Source: Bombilactobacillus bombi
GTDB lineage: Bacteria > Bacillota > Bacilli > Lactobacillales > Lactobacillaceae
Length of the DNA stretch: 64,000 bases
NCBI RefSeq assembly: GCF_003522965.1
Contig: NZ_CP031513.1
Location: 1,488,001-1,552,000 of the forward strand
Reading direction: 5' to 3'
Shown: positions 45,692 through 58,575 of the stretch, piece by piece
Position numbering within the stretch: position 1 is the stretch's first letter
Layout of the letters: each line of letters begins with the position of its first letter
Notes under the pieces: generated by a model
The model's database searches: none
What the model saw: only the letters and a program-made list of their open reading frames with translations
What the model was told of the DNA's origin: nothing
Program-made: the position numbers and the translations under genes

Positions 45692-48157
45692 TTATTCAGA
45701 TTCATTTTCAGCGACATCTTCATGATCAACTTTGGCCATCGTTGATACTTTGGCATCATCATTAATCTTAATTAGTCGCACACCCATTGTTGCCCGCTTG
45801 GTTTGAGACACATTAGCGACCTCAAATCTAATCATAACGCCGTTACTGGTGATGACCATGATATCTTCATTGCCCATTACAGTAACTATACCTGCTAAAG
45901 GACCATTTTTTGCAGTTACATTGGCAGTCTTAATTCCTTTACCGCCACGACCTTTAATCGGATACTCTGTAGCTGCAGTCCGCTTACCATAACCATTTTC
46001 AGAAATTATCAAGACTTCACTTTGTGGTCGTAAAACATCCGAGCCCACGACATAGTCTTGCTCACGCAAGCGGATACCCCGGACGCCAGCCGCTGTTCGT
46101 CCCATGATTCGAACATCATCTTCTGCAAAAGTTACGGCATAACCTAAATGGGTTCCAATTAAAATATTTTGTTGACCGTTAGTTAAAATCACATTATCTA
46201 GAGAATCATTTTCTCTTAAAGTGATTGCCCGCAGACCATTTTTTCGAATATTTTGAAATTCTGCTAAAGAAGTCCGTTTCACTGTTCCTAAACGTGTCAC
46301 AAAGAACAGATACTTTTCAGACTCATTTGCAGATGCATCACGTTTGATATGCACTACGGTTTGCACTCGTTCATCATTATCAATTCCTAACAAATTGATA
46401 ACAGGAATGCCTTTGGCACTGCGCCCATATTCTGGAATTTCATAACCCTTAGAATGATATATTTTGCCAGAGTTAGTGAAGAAGAGAAGGTCATCATGTG
46501 TCGAAGTGTAAATCAAATGTTCAATAAAGTCATCATCATTAACTCCCATACCTTTAATGCCTCGACCACCGCGATTTTGCACTTTAAATTCATCGGCAGG
46601 CAAACGTTTAATATAACCGTTATGCGTCAAAACAACTAAGACATTTTCTTCTTCAATTAAGTCTTCATCTTCAAGACTAAGTACTTCTCCGACTAATAGT
46701 TCTGTGCGACGATCATCACCATATTTATCTCGTATTTCTAACAATTCTTGATAAATAATCTGGTCAATTCGTTCTGGCTTAGCCAAAATATCTTGATAAT
46801 CGCTAATTTTAGCCATTAATTCCTGATATTCTGCTTCAATTTTATCTCGTTCTAAACCTGTTAAACGAACCATCCGCATATCTAAAATCGCTTGCGACTG
46901 TTTATCTGACAAATTAAATTGTGTCATCAAAGCGCTCTTAGCAATTTCAGCTGTTTTGGAGTTCCGAATAATTTTAATGATTGCATCAATGTTATCTAGA
47001 GCAATCCGCAAACCTTCTAAAATGTGCGCCCGACTTTTAGCCTTTTTCAGATCAAATTCTGTGCGCCGTCGAATAACTTCTTCTTGATGCTCTAAATAAT
47101 ACTGCAAAATTTCTTTCAGTGATAAGACTTTAGGCGCCCCGTTAACAATCGCTACCATATTAAAGCCAAAAGAAGTTTGTAATGCTGTCAGCTTGTACAA
47201 ATTATTTAAAACAACTTCAGCACTCATATCTCGCCGAATATCAATCGTAATACGCATTCCGGTTCGATCAGATTCATCAATTAAATTAGTAATCCCATCT
47301 AGGCGATGATCACGAGCTAATTCAGCAATACGTTCAATTAATTTAGCCTTGTTGACCGCATAGGGCAATTCCGTAACAATAATACGTTCGCGCCCATTTT
47401 TTAAAGTTTCAATATCTACTTTGGCCCGCACAGTAATCGTTCCATGACCCGTTTCATAAGCCTGGCGAATGCCCGATTTTCCCATAACGACACCACCAGT
47501 CGGAAAATCTGGCCCAGGAATGGCTTGCATTAATTCAGCAATTGTAATATCAGGATTTTTCATCAAGAGATGTATACCGTTAACAACTTCTCGCAAGTTA
47601 TGCGGCGGAATATTAGTAGTCATCCCAACAGCAATACCTGTAGCACCATTAACTAATAAATTAGGAAAACGAGCCGGCAAAACTCGCGGTTCTTTTTCAG
47701 TGCCATCATAATTATCCATAAAATCAACGGTATCTTTATTGATATCGCGCAATATTTCAGTAGCTATTTTACTCATCTTAGCTTCTGTATAACGCATAGC
47801 AGCAGCATGATCGCCATCCACAGAACCAAAATTACCATGACCATCAACTAAGACATAACGATAACTAAATTTTTGTGCCATCCGCACCATAGATTCATAA
47901 ATAGCTGAATCACCATGTGGATGAAATTTACCCATCACATCGCCAACAATCCGGGCGGATTTTTTATAAGGTTTATCTGGTGTTACCCCTAGTTCACTCA
48001 TTCCATACAAAATTCGCCGATGTACTGGTTTTAAACCATCACGCACATCAGGCAAGGCCCGAGCCACAATTACACTCATGGCATAATCTAGAAACGAGCT
48101 GCGCATCGTTTTAGTTAAGTCTACCGTTTGAATCCGGCGATCATTAGTCTCACTCAT
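45692..48157 (-). CDS. gyrA: DNA gyrase subunit A
   Basis: 821 residues. Catalytic Tyr in [10 protein letters not shown]. The quinolone-determining region [12 protein letters not shown] carries Ser and Glu at the usual positions, the sensitive type for Gram-positives. The C-terminal beta-pinwheel region contains the GyrA-box-like [11 protein letters not shown]. With GyrB it introduces negative supercoils. 21 bases after gyrB. Confidence 0.98.
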   Translation of the reverse strand: MSETNDRRIQTVDLTKTMRSSFLDYAMSVIVARALPDVRDGLKPVHRRILYGMSELGVTPDKPYKKSARIVGDVMGKFHPHGDSAIYESMVRMAQKFSYRYVLVDGHGNFGSVDGDHAAAMRYTEAKMSKIATEILRDINKDTVDFMDNYDGTEKEPRVLPARFPNLLVNGATGIAVGMTTNIPPHNLREVVNGIHLLMKNPDITIAELMQAIPGPDFPTGGVVMGKSGIRQAYETGHGTITVRAKVDIETLKNGRERIIVTELPYAVNKAKLIERIAELARDHRLDGITNLIDESDRTGMRITIDIRRDMSAEVVLNNLYKLTALQTSFGFNMVAIVNGAPKVLSLKEILQYYLEHQEEVIRRRTEFDLKKAKSRAHILEGLRIALDNIDAIIKIIRNSKTAEIAKSALMTQFNLSDKQSQAILDMRMVRLTGLERDKIEAEYQELMAKISDYQDILAKPERIDQIIYQELLEIRDKYGDDRRTELLVGEVLSLEDEDLIEEENVLVVLTHNGYIKRLPADEFKVQNRGGRGIKGMGVNDDDFIEHLIYTSTHDDLLFFTNSGKIYHSKGYEIPEYGRSAKGIPVINLLGIDNDERVQTVVHIKRDASANESEKYLFFVTRLGTVKRTSLAEFQNIRKNGLRAITLRENDSLDNVILTNGQQNILIGTHLGYAVTFAEDDVRIMGRTAAGVRGIRLREQDYVVGSDVLRPQSEVLIISENGYGKRTAATEYPIKGRGGKGIKTANVTAKNGPLAGIVTVMGNEDIMVITSNGVMIRFEVANVSQTKRATMGVRLIKINDDAKVSTMAKVDHEDVAENESE

Positions 48158-48178
48158 TACTTATAACTCCTTTCTAGA

Positions 48179-51252
<3,074 letters not shown>

Positions 51253-51253
51253 T

Positions 51254-51463
51254 TTAAACAATCTTCAAAATTTGATCTGGTTCTAAAGTGACCGTATCAC
51301 CTGGATAAAGCTTTTTGCCACGTCGTCTTTCAATCACATTATTGACTTGAACATCATTTTCTTGTAAATACCATTTGGCTTGTCCACCAGTACTAATTAC
51401 TCCTACTTCTTTAAGTGCTTGGGTGAGGGTAATATATTCATTCTTGATTTTAATTTCTGCCAT
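51254..51463 (-). CDS. yaaA: S4-domain RNA-binding protein YaaA
   Basis: 69 residues, a small S4-like fold with GGQAKWYLQENDVQVNN in the centre and a basic RRRGKK patch. It occurs between dnaN and recF in most Firmicutes and may act on ribosome assembly; the function is not well defined. First gene of the yaaA-recF-gyrB-gyrA group. Confidence 0.94.
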   Translation of the reverse strand: MAEIKIKNEYITLTQALKEVGVISTGGQAKWYLQENDVQVNNVIERRRGKKLYPGDTVTLEPDQILKIV

Positions 51464-51633
51464 CTTATTTCACATCCCGTCCACCAGTCTATATGATAAT
51501 AATTATAGCGCTTTTCTATTTATAACGCAATTATAGCTAGTTTGAGCGTCTTTAATAAAATTTGGGTAAAAAGTCCAAATTTAATTTTTGCGCTATAACA
51601 GCTCTTATAAAGCACTCAATAGTTTAAATTACA

Positions 51634-51671
51634 CTAAAAAAAGAGCCCGACTGGCATCGGCTCTTTTTTGC
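51634..51671 (-). terminator. Terminator of dnaN
   Basis: AAAAGAGCCGATGCC pairs imperfectly with GGGCTCTTTTTT on the minus strand. Confidence 0.9.
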
Positions 51672-51681
51672 TGCCTTTAAT

Positions 51682-52821
51682 TTAAAAAGTTCTCACGGGT
51701 GTAATTAATTGAATAAAGTTTTCAGCATTACTGATAGGCTTTAAGGTGAATGGATGCAAGGCTGCCGTGAATTCTAATTGAATTTTGGTATCACCAAAAG
51801 CTCTCAATGCATCTTTCAAGTAATCTGGATTAAACGATATTTCTAAATCTTCACCACTAATATTAGTTGGTTGTAAGACCTCTTCAACCGTACCTACTTC
51901 AGGAGAATTACCATAAATAATTGCCTTTTTCGTAGCTACTTCAATTACTAAACGGACAACATTATTACGACTGGCATGAGCTAACAAAGAAGCTCTTTCC
52001 ACCGAAGCTAATAAGGATTTTGCATCAAATTCTAGTTGAGTAGTAGATTCATTTGGGATTAAGCGATCGGTTGCTGGATAATTACCTTCTAAAAGTCGTG
52101 AATAAAACAAAGTATTTGAGAATTCGAATAAGATTTGATTTTCTGAAATGGAAATTTTTACATCTTGATCGCGATCACTAAAGCTTCTTACTAATTCCGT
52201 TAAACTTTTAGCTGGAATCACCAAATCATATTCATTTTGATTTTGATTAGTAATTGTAACTTTTCTTTGTGCCAGACGGTGACTATCGGTTGCCACAGCT
52301 AATAACTCATTACCAGAAATTTTTAAATGTAAACCAGTTAAAATGGGCCGATTTTCTTGTGTAGAAGCACTGAATACCGTTTCGCTAACTAATTGATGCA
52401 AAATTTCTGCAGAAATCGTTAATTGATCGTTAGTTTCAACTTCTGGTAAATGGGGATAATTATTAGCATCTAAGCCATTGAGGGTAAATTCAGAATTTCC
52501 AGAAGTAATAAGAGTTTGATTATTTTCAATGATTTCTAGAGTGAATTGTTCACCAGGTAATTTTTTAATAATATCATTGAAAAAACGGGCAGGTAAGACA
52601 ATAGCTCCAGTTGATTCAATAGTTAAATCATTATCGGCGTCTTGTTGTTCTATTAAATTTTGAACAGAAATATCCACATCACTACCAGTTACAAGTAGTC
52701 CTTTATCGGTTGCAACTAATTTCATACCTGTCAAAATCGGAATTGTTGTTTTAGCAGAAATAGCTCGCTGAACATTATTAATCTGATTAATAAATTGATT
52801 GCGGTTAATTGTAAATTTCAT
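51682..52821 (-). CDS. dnaN: DNA polymerase III beta subunit (sliding clamp)
   Basis: 379 residues in three similar domains. Start MKFTINRNQFINQINNVQ, end LITPVRTF. A ring-shaped clamp that tethers polymerase to DNA. It lies 175 bases after dnaA; the gap is the unwinding element of oriC. AAGGAG precedes the start. Confidence 0.98.
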   Translation of the reverse strand: MKFTINRNQFINQINNVQRAISAKTTIPILTGMKLVATDKGLLVTGSDVDISVQNLIEQQDADNDLTIESTGAIVLPARFFNDIIKKLPGEQFTLEIIENNQTLITSGNSEFTLNGLDANNYPHLPEVETNDQLTISAEILHQLVSETVFSASTQENRPILTGLHLKISGNELLAVATDSHRLAQRKVTITNQNQNEYDLVIPAKSLTELVRSFSDRDQDVKISISENQILFEFSNTLFYSRLLEGNYPATDRLIPNESTTQLEFDAKSLLASVERASLLAHASRNNVVRLVIEVATKKAIIYGNSPEVGTVEEVLQPTNISGEDLEISFNPDYLKDALRAFGDTKIQLEFTAALHPFTLKPISNAENFIQLITPVRTF

Positions 52822-52861
52822 CTTAGATAACTCCTTAATTATTAATTAATAATAATAAAAC

Positions 52862-52955
52862 TTAGTAGTAATAGTAGTAGGTCCTGTTAATTCTGTGGAT
52901 TTGTCCACAAACGCTAGTTTTAGTCTAACATGTTCTGTTAATAACCTGTGGAAAA
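52862..52955. other. oriC unwinding element: DnaA-trios and boxes
   Basis: Six tandem triplets TAG-TAG-TAA-TAG-TAG-TAG (52863-52880) are followed by DnaA boxes TTGTCCACA (52901-52909), overlapping TGTGGATTT (52894-52902), and TGTGGAAAA (52947-52955). Read from dnaA to dnaN the order is boxes, short G/C run, CTA-type triplets, then an A/T-rich run. That is the order described for the B. subtilis basal unwinding system. Confidence 0.8.
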
Positions 52956-52996
52956 AGTTTGTTAAAAACTTAAAAGTTTTCCCCCGTTTCCCCATG

Positions 52997-54364
52997 TTAA
53001 TTTTTTAGACTCGCTTTTAAATTCGTAATATCATGTTGAATTGTCAAATCATTTTCTAATAATTTAGTAATTTTATCGCAAGAGTGTAAAACAGTTGTAT
53101 GATCTTTTCCGCCAAAATCTTGGCCAATCTTTGGTAAAGAGCTGTCAGTTAACTCACGAGCTAGATACATTGCGATTTGTCTAGGTAAGACAATGGTTTT
53201 GTTGCGGCGCTTACCTTTGAGGTCGTCAACAGTCACTTTATAATATTTAGCGACTTGACTTTGAATTTTATCAATTGTCAGTCCAGCTTGATGTTTAGAG
53301 TCTTTTAAGTCTTTTAAAGCTTCTGCCGCTAGGCCAATGGTAATATCTTCATTATTCATGGTGGAATATGCTTGCACACGGACCAAAGCACCTTCTAGTT
53401 CACGGACGTTACTATCGATTTGACTAGCAATGTAAGATAAGGCATCATCAGGAATTTCTAGATTTTCGGCAATTGCTTTTTTTCGAAGAATGGCGGTTCT
53501 TGTTTCTAAGTCCGGCGCAGTAATATCGACTGATAAGCCCCATTTAAAACGGGAAACTAAGCGTTCTTGCAGCTTAGGAATTTCATTAGGCAGCCGATCA
53601 GAAGTCAGGACAATTTGTTTTTTAGTATTATAGAGCGTATTAAAAGTATGGAAGAATTCTTCTTGAGTTCCTTCTTTATCAGCAAAAAATTGGATATCAT
53701 CGACTAACAGCAAGTCAACGGTACGATATTCATTGCGAAAACTTTCCTGGGTACGGTTTTGAATAGAATTAATAAAGTCATTAGCGAAAGATTCACTCGA
53801 AATATATTTAACATTGGCTTGCGGCTTTCGATCTAATAAACGATGTCCGATAGCCTGCATTAAATGGGTTTTGCCTAAGCCAACACCGCCATAAATAAAT
53901 AACGGATTATACATAGTTCCAGGTTCCTCGGAAACAACTAATGCCGCTGCATGAGCCATTTGATTACCAGTACCAGTGACAAAAGAATCAAAAGTATATT
54001 TACTATTTAAATGCGCTTCTTGTAAAGGAGACCTTTTTTGAATATTTTCGGAAGTCTCAGTAGTTGGATTAAGTGCAGCAGTGGTTGTTGGCTTTTTAAG
54101 TTCGGATTCTAAAATAACGACAGGAACAATTTCTTGATTGCCATATTCATAAGCAGCTTCAACGACTTTAGTGCTAATATTGCGTTCCCAGTAATCTTTG
54201 TGCAAACCTGAAGGAACGGCAATATAAATTTTTTGGTTTTCTAATTTGATGGGCTGGGCACTTTCAATCCAGGTTTGATAGCTGACCGCAGCAAATTCTT
54301 GTTTGAATTTTTTTTGTAAAAATTCCCAAAAAGAGTCTAATTCACCGTTTGTAATTTCAGCCAC
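52997..54364 (-). CDS. dnaA: Chromosomal replication initiator DnaA
   Basis: About 455 residues. GTG 54364 is chosen because GGGAGG lies eight bases upstream; the longer frame has no site. Domain I is about 1-85, linker about 86-115, AAA+ domain about 116-335 (GGVGLGKTHLMQ, LLLVDDIQFF) and domain IV with IGQDFGGKDHTTVLHS. It opens oriC. DnaA boxes flank it on both sides. Confidence 0.98.
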   Translation of the reverse strand: MAEITNGELDSFWEFLQKKFKQEFAAVSYQTWIESAQPIKLENQKIYIAVPSGLHKDYWERNISTKVVEAAYEYGNQEIVPVVILESELKKPTTTAALNPTTETSENIQKRSPLQEAHLNSKYTFDSFVTGTGNQMAHAAALVVSEEPGTMYNPLFIYGGVGLGKTHLMQAIGHRLLDRKPQANVKYISSESFANDFINSIQNRTQESFRNEYRTVDLLLVDDIQFFADKEGTQEEFFHTFNTLYNTKKQIVLTSDRLPNEIPKLQERLVSRFKWGLSVDITAPDLETRTAILRKKAIAENLEIPDDALSYIASQIDSNVRELEGALVRVQAYSTMNNEDITIGLAAEALKDLKDSKHQAGLTIDKIQSQVAKYYKVTVDDLKGKRRNKTIVLPRQIAMYLARELTDSSLPKIGQDFGGKDHTTVLHSCDKITKLLENDLTIQHDITNLKASLKN

Positions 54365-54415
54365 TGGATTTTCCTCCCTAAATGATAAAAACTTTTGACT
54401 GTGATATTCTAGCAT

Positions 54416-54838
54416 TATTTAAAGAAGTTTTCCACAGCTGAATAACTTTTATTCACTTTTCCTTAAAATTAACTGAATTATCGGCAATATTAAAAATAAA
54501 ACTGTGGAAAATTTTGTTTTTAAAGAAATATCCACAAAAAATTAATGCGATAAAAACCTAAGAAATTAATAAAAAAATAAAGTTATTCACCATTGTGGAA
54601 AAACTGTGAACAACACTGTGACTTGTGTAAAAATTGGGATTTTGACTGTGGAAAAAGAAAGAAAGAATAAAATTAAAAAAGTTATCCACCCTTTTTCAAC
54701 AAGTGGATAACTTAAAAATCATTAAATTATCAAAAAAATTATTTGCTTTGCTAAAGTAATATGATAAACTATTTAGGTGATTATCTTAGACTAGTACAGT
54801 GACAATACGGTTGAGAAAGTTATGGAGGTGTTACAAAC
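54416..54838. other. oriC, upstream DnaA-box region
   Basis: DnaA-box matches with at most one mismatch lie at 54428-54436, 54503-54511, 54528-54536, 54594-54602, 54647-54655, 54682-54690 and 54702-54710, in very AT-rich DNA between dnaA and rpmH. The last two face each other (GTTATCCAC and GTGGATAAC). Gene orientation diverges from this point, which fits the replication start. Promoters of rpmH (rightward) and dnaA (leftward) must also lie here. Confidence 0.9.
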
Positions 54839-54979
54839 ATGACTACAAAAAGAACTTACCAACCTAAGAAACGCCATCGCGAGCGGGTTCATGGTTTTAT
54901 GAAACGTATGAGTACCAGCAACGGTCGGAAAGTTTTAGCACGGCGTCGTAAAAAAGGTAGAAAAGTTTTATCCGCCTAG
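54839..54979 (+). CDS. rpmH: 50S ribosomal protein L34
   Basis: 46 residues, very basic: starts [20 protein letters not shown] and contains [25 protein letters not shown] is well placed. First rightward gene from oriC, followed by a terminator-like hairpin before rnpA. Confidence 0.98.
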   Translation: MTTKRTYQPKKRHRERVHGFMKRMSTSNGRKVLARRRKKGRKVLSA

Positions 54980-55011
54980 GCCACTGAATTATTCAGTGGT
55001 TTTTTTATTGG
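54980..55011 (+). terminator. Terminator or attenuator between rpmH and rnpA
   Basis: GCCACTGAAT pairs with ATTCAGTGG, then a T-run. It would give more L34 than RnpA mRNA. Confidence 0.85.
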
Positions 55012-55035
55012 AACCAAATCAGCAAAGGATTGATT

Positions 55036-55374
55036 ATGAAAAAAAGTTATCGTATTAAAAAAGAAACAGAATTTCAGGCAGTATTTGATTATCATCAGTC
55101 CGTCGCTAATAAAACTTTCGTACTTTATCAAATGCCCAAACCTGATCAAAAACATTTTCGAGTAGGAATTTCTGTTGGTAAAAAAATCGCGCATACAGCT
55201 GTTCAACGTAATCAAATAAAACGTTATATCAGACAATCCTTATTAGAATTCAAGCCCCAATTACCTGCCGAAATTGACTTTTTAATAATTGCTCGTCAGC
55301 CTGCTACTAAATTAAATATGGCAGAAACTAAAAAAAATCTGTTGCATCTTTTAAAATTAGGTAAAATGTTATAA
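55036..55374 (+). CDS. rnpA: Ribonuclease P protein component
   Basis: 112 residues. Starts [13 protein letters not shown], and the conserved RNA-binding helix [14 protein letters not shown] is at about 53-66. It assists the RNase P RNA in maturing tRNA 5' ends. ATG 55036 has AAAGGA upstream; an in-frame TTG six bases earlier is less likely. Confidence 0.96.
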   Translation: MKKSYRIKKETEFQAVFDYHQSVANKTFVLYQMPKPDQKHFRVGISVGKKIAHTAVQRNQIKRYIRQSLLEFKPQLPAEIDFLIIARQPATKLNMAETKKNLLHLLKLGKML

Positions 55375-55399
55375 TAATATTACTCAAAGGAAAATAATT

Positions 55400-56239
55400 A
55401 TGTCGAAGAAGAAAAAACGCCTACTTTTACTCGTTTCTATGTTGTTCTTAGTAGTTTTAGTGGTCAGTGGCTGTTCCAATATTAATGAACCAATTACCAA
55501 AAGTAGTCCTGGATTTTGGAATCATTACGTTTTATATCAATTTTCGCGCTTTATTTTATGGCTGGCTAGTTTAGTTGGTAATAGTTACGGTTGGGCAATT
55601 GTGATTTTTACTGTTGTCGTACGGATTATTTTGTTGCCTTTAAATTGGTGGCAAATCAGAAGTATGAATAAGCAGATGAAAGTGCAGCCGCAAATGAAGG
55701 CTTTACAAGAAAAATATTCTGCAAAAGATATGGAAACCCAACAAAAACTGCAGGAAGAGACTAAAAAACTTTATGCAGAAGCTGGAGTTAATCCTGTAGC
55801 TGGTTGTTTGCCCTTACTTATTCAATTACCAGTTATGTGGGCTTTGTATCAAGCTATTTATCGGACAACAGAATTACGTAATGGTCACTTTTTATGGATG
55901 GAATTAGGGAAACCTGATCCTATTTATGTATTACCTATTTTAGCAGCACTTTTTACTTTTATTAGTACATGGATTGCTAATTTGTCCCAGCCGGATCAGC
56001 CGCAATCAACAAAAATGATGATGTGGTTTATGCCGTTCATGATTTTAATTCCAGCCATCACGATTGCTTCGGCAATTTCTGTTTACTGGGTTGTATCTAA
56101 TGCTTTTCAAGTGTTACAAACTTTGCTTTTACAAAATCCATTTAAATATAGACGTGAGCAACAAGAAAAATTGGAACAAGAAAAACAACGCCAAAAAGCA
56201 CTGCGAAAAGCCAAAAAACGGGCCTTTAAAAAACGTTAG
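55400..56239 (+). CDS. yidC: Membrane protein insertase YidC (lipoprotein form)
   Basis: 279 residues. The lipobox VVSGC gives a lipid-anchored mature protein. Five helices, with the conserved Arg in VVVRIILLP (about 77) and QLPVMWALYQAIY. The C-terminus is a basic coiled tail. It inserts membrane proteins with or without SecYEG. Between rnpA and jag, as in other Firmicutes. Confidence 0.97.
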   Translation: MSKKKKRLLLLVSMLFLVVLVVSGCSNINEPITKSSPGFWNHYVLYQFSRFILWLASLVGNSYGWAIVIFTVVVRIILLPLNWWQIRSMNKQMKVQPQMKALQEKYSAKDMETQQKLQEETKKLYAEAGVNPVAGCLPLLIQLPVMWALYQAIYRTTELRNGHFLWMELGKPDPIYVLPILAALFTFISTWIANLSQPDQPQSTKMMMWFMPFMILIPAITIASAISVYWVVSNAFQVLQTLLLQNPFKYRREQQEKLEQEKQRQKALRKAKKRAFKKR

Positions 56240-56262
56240 TTTAGAGGAGTTTTGAAAAATTT

Positions 56263-56916
56263 ATGACAGAATTTCAAGGGACAACAATTCAAGATGCCAT
56301 TGAAACTGGTTTAAAGGAACTAAAATTACAACGAGAACAAATAGCAGTGGATGTGATTAGTGAGGGACATAAAGGTTTTTTAGGAATCGGACGTCATCCA
56401 GCCATTGTCGATATTAAGCCATTAGATAGTATCAAAAACATCGTGGACGCTGCTAATAACACCAATGAACAAATTGATAAAATTCAAACCTATTTAGAAA
56501 ATATTGTTGATAAGTTAGATTACGCACAAACAGTTGTATGGGTCAAAAATCCTGAAAATCTTAAATTTGAAATTAAGACTGATGAACCAGATCAAGCTCG
56601 AGTTATTGGCAAGCATGGCAAAAATATCAATGCCTTGCAAACGATTGTGCAAGAATATGCTTATTATTTGGATTTTCGTGATCAGCCAGTTTTATTAGAC
56701 TGCGGTGGTTATCGTCAAAGACGCCAAGAAGCATTGATTGCCCTCTCAACTTTTAAAGCAGAGCAAGTTCAAGTAACACATAAGCCCACATATTTAGATC
56801 CGATGCCGGCTTTAGAACGAAAAGTTATTTACGAAAATTTGGCCGATAATAAACAAGTAGTTGTGCGGACTCAAGGACATGGCTTAGAGAGGTATTTAGT
56901 GATTCGACCACGTTAA
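56263..56916 (+). CDS. jag: Jag/KhpB RNA-binding protein
   Basis: 217 residues. Jag-N domain (about 1-52, GFLGIGRHPA), KH domain (about 75-145, GXXG as IGKHGKNI) and an R3H-like domain (about 148-215). The R3H motif reads ERKVIY, so the usual His is Tyr. The partner KhpA is not in the window. Homologues bind RNA and affect cell elongation. Confidence 0.94.
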   Translation: MTEFQGTTIQDAIETGLKELKLQREQIAVDVISEGHKGFLGIGRHPAIVDIKPLDSIKNIVDAANNTNEQIDKIQTYLENIVDKLDYAQTVVWVKNPENLKFEIKTDEPDQARVIGKHGKNINALQTIVQEYAYYLDFRDQPVLLDCGGYRQRRQEALIALSTFKAEQVQVTHKPTYLDPMPALERKVIYENLADNKQVVVRTQGHGLERYLVIRPR

Positions 56917-56939
56917 TGAAATCTATTTGAAATTATTCT

Positions 56940-56972
56940 TTACAGCATGGCATTTTTAATGCGATGCTTTTT
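56940..56972 (+). terminator. Weak terminator after jag
   Basis: AGCATGGCATT pairs with AATGCGATGCT, followed by a T-run. Confidence 0.65.
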
Positions 56973-57034
56973 TATTTGTGATTTTTAAGTTTTAGCAAAT
57001 TGACCGCAATATCGTTGTAAATAAGCGCAATTGT

Positions 57035-57076
57035 TTGACAAAATTTCACAAATAGTTAATAATGAAAGCGTTAGCA
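57035..57076 (+). promoter_or_regulatory. glpT promoter with cre site
   Basis: -35 TTGACA (57035-57040), 17 bases, -10 AATAAT (57058-57063). The CcpA-site match TGAAAGCGTTAGCA (57063-57076) fits TGWAANCGNTNWCA at all but one position and covers the expected start of transcription, so CcpA repression is likely. Confidence 0.65.
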
Positions 57077-57094
57077 AAAGAAAGGAGCAGATAC

Positions 57095-58441
57095 ATGAAT
57101 TTTCTGAAACCACCTATATCACAAACCAAGGTTCCTCAAGCCAAGGTTGATTCGACATATCGTCGGTTGCGTTGGCAGGTTTTTATTGGGATTTTTATTG
57201 GTTATGCGGGTTATTATTTATTAAGAAATAATTTTTCCATTGCAATGCCCCAACTAATGCATGAAGGATTTACTAAGTCGCAATTAGGATGGGCTTTTTC
57301 AGCTGTTTCAATTGCCTATGGTTTTAGTAAGTTTGTAATGGGAACTGTTTCTGATCGGAGTAATGCGCGGATATTTTTGCCGTTGGGATTAATTTTAACT
57401 GCAGTTATTAATTTATTTTTTGGACTAGTGCCGATATTAACTAAATCTTTAGGAGTTATGTTTGTTTTATTGTTTTTAATTGGCTGGGCTGAAGGAATGG
57501 GCTGGCCCCCTTCTGGTCGGGTATTGACGCATTGGTTTTCGATTAGTGAGCGTGGCGGTTGGACTTCAGTTTGGAATGTTGCTCATAATGTTGGTGGTGC
57601 CTTCATGGCGCCGTTAGCTACTGCGGGAATTGCTTTTGCTGCAGCTCATTTTGCAGGATTAAAACCATTTACTGGCGCCTTTATCATTCCTGCTATTGTC
57701 GGAATTGTCATTGCGCTTATTGCTTATTCACTTATTCGAGACACTCCTGAGTCCATGGGTCTGCCACCAATTGAGGTCTATCGTAATGATTATCCTAACC
57801 AAGAACACAAAATTTATGAAGAAGAATTAACAACCAAAGAAATTCTTTTTAAGTATGTTTTGAATAATAAATGGGTATGGTTGATTGCTTTTGCTAATAT
57901 TTTTGTATATTTTGTTCGTTATGGTGTAGAAAATTGGGCACCAGCTTATTTAACAGAAGTTAAACATATTACTTTAGCTGCTTCTAGTAACTCATATTTC
58001 TTATATGAAATTGCAGGTATTCCAGGTACTATTTTTGCTGGTTGGGTATCTGATAAAATCTTTCATGGTCGACGTGGACCAGCAGGTTTTGTCTTTATGC
58101 TCGTAGTAAGTGTTTTTGTGCTTTTATATTGGCAAGCTAATAGTATGATAATGATTAATTTTTCATTAATTATGATTGGATTTTTAATTTATGGTCCGGT
58201 AATGTTAATTGGCTTACAGGCATTAGATTCGGTTCCTAAAAAAGCCGTAGGGACAGCAGCTGGCTTGACCGGGTTATTTGGTTATTTATTTGGTTCCGTA
58301 GCTGCTAATGCGATTATGGGGATGATTGTTGATCATTTTGGTTGGTCAGTAGGATTTATCACAATCTTTGTTTCTGCACTCTTAGCGGCTGGAATCTTTG
58401 CTCTGACCTGGAATTTAAGAGGACAAGAAGCAAGTAAGTAA
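57095..58441 (+). CDS. glpT: GlpT/UhpT-type organophosphate:phosphate antiporter
   Basis: 448 residues, MFS with twelve helices. ATG 57095 is used, with AAAGGAG seven bases upstream. Family features include YAGYYLLRNNFSIAMP (helix 1), WAEGMGWPPSGR and WAPAYLTE. Likely glycerol-3-phosphate import in exchange for phosphate; a hexose-phosphate substrate is not excluded. Confidence 0.87.
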   Translation: MNFLKPPISQTKVPQAKVDSTYRRLRWQVFIGIFIGYAGYYLLRNNFSIAMPQLMHEGFTKSQLGWAFSAVSIAYGFSKFVMGTVSDRSNARIFLPLGLILTAVINLFFGLVPILTKSLGVMFVLLFLIGWAEGMGWPPSGRVLTHWFSISERGGWTSVWNVAHNVGGAFMAPLATAGIAFAAAHFAGLKPFTGAFIIPAIVGIVIALIAYSLIRDTPESMGLPPIEVYRNDYPNQEHKIYEEELTTKEILFKYVLNNKWVWLIAFANIFVYFVRYGVENWAPAYLTEVKHITLAASSNSYFLYEIAGIPGTIFAGWVSDKIFHGRRGPAGFVFMLVVSVFVLLYWQANSMIMINFSLIMIGFLIYGPVMLIGLQALDSVPKKAVGTAAGLTGLFGYLFGSVAANAIMGMIVDHFGWSVGFITIFVSALLAAGIFALTWNLRGQEASK

Positions 58442-58501
58442 CATTTATTTTGACAAATATGTTAGAAAAAGTTATATTATTAAATTAGTTATTAAAAAGT
58501 A

Positions 58502-58554
58502 GTCAAAGTGCTTTTTATCTAGACCTGTCGGGCTAGATTGATGGCGCTTTTTTT
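58502..58554 (+). terminator. Terminator before mnmE
   Basis: AAAGTGC arms with an inner ATCTAG/CTAGAT stem, then a T-run. Confidence 0.75.
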
Positions 58555-58575
58555 GTGTTCTTAGGAGGAATAATT

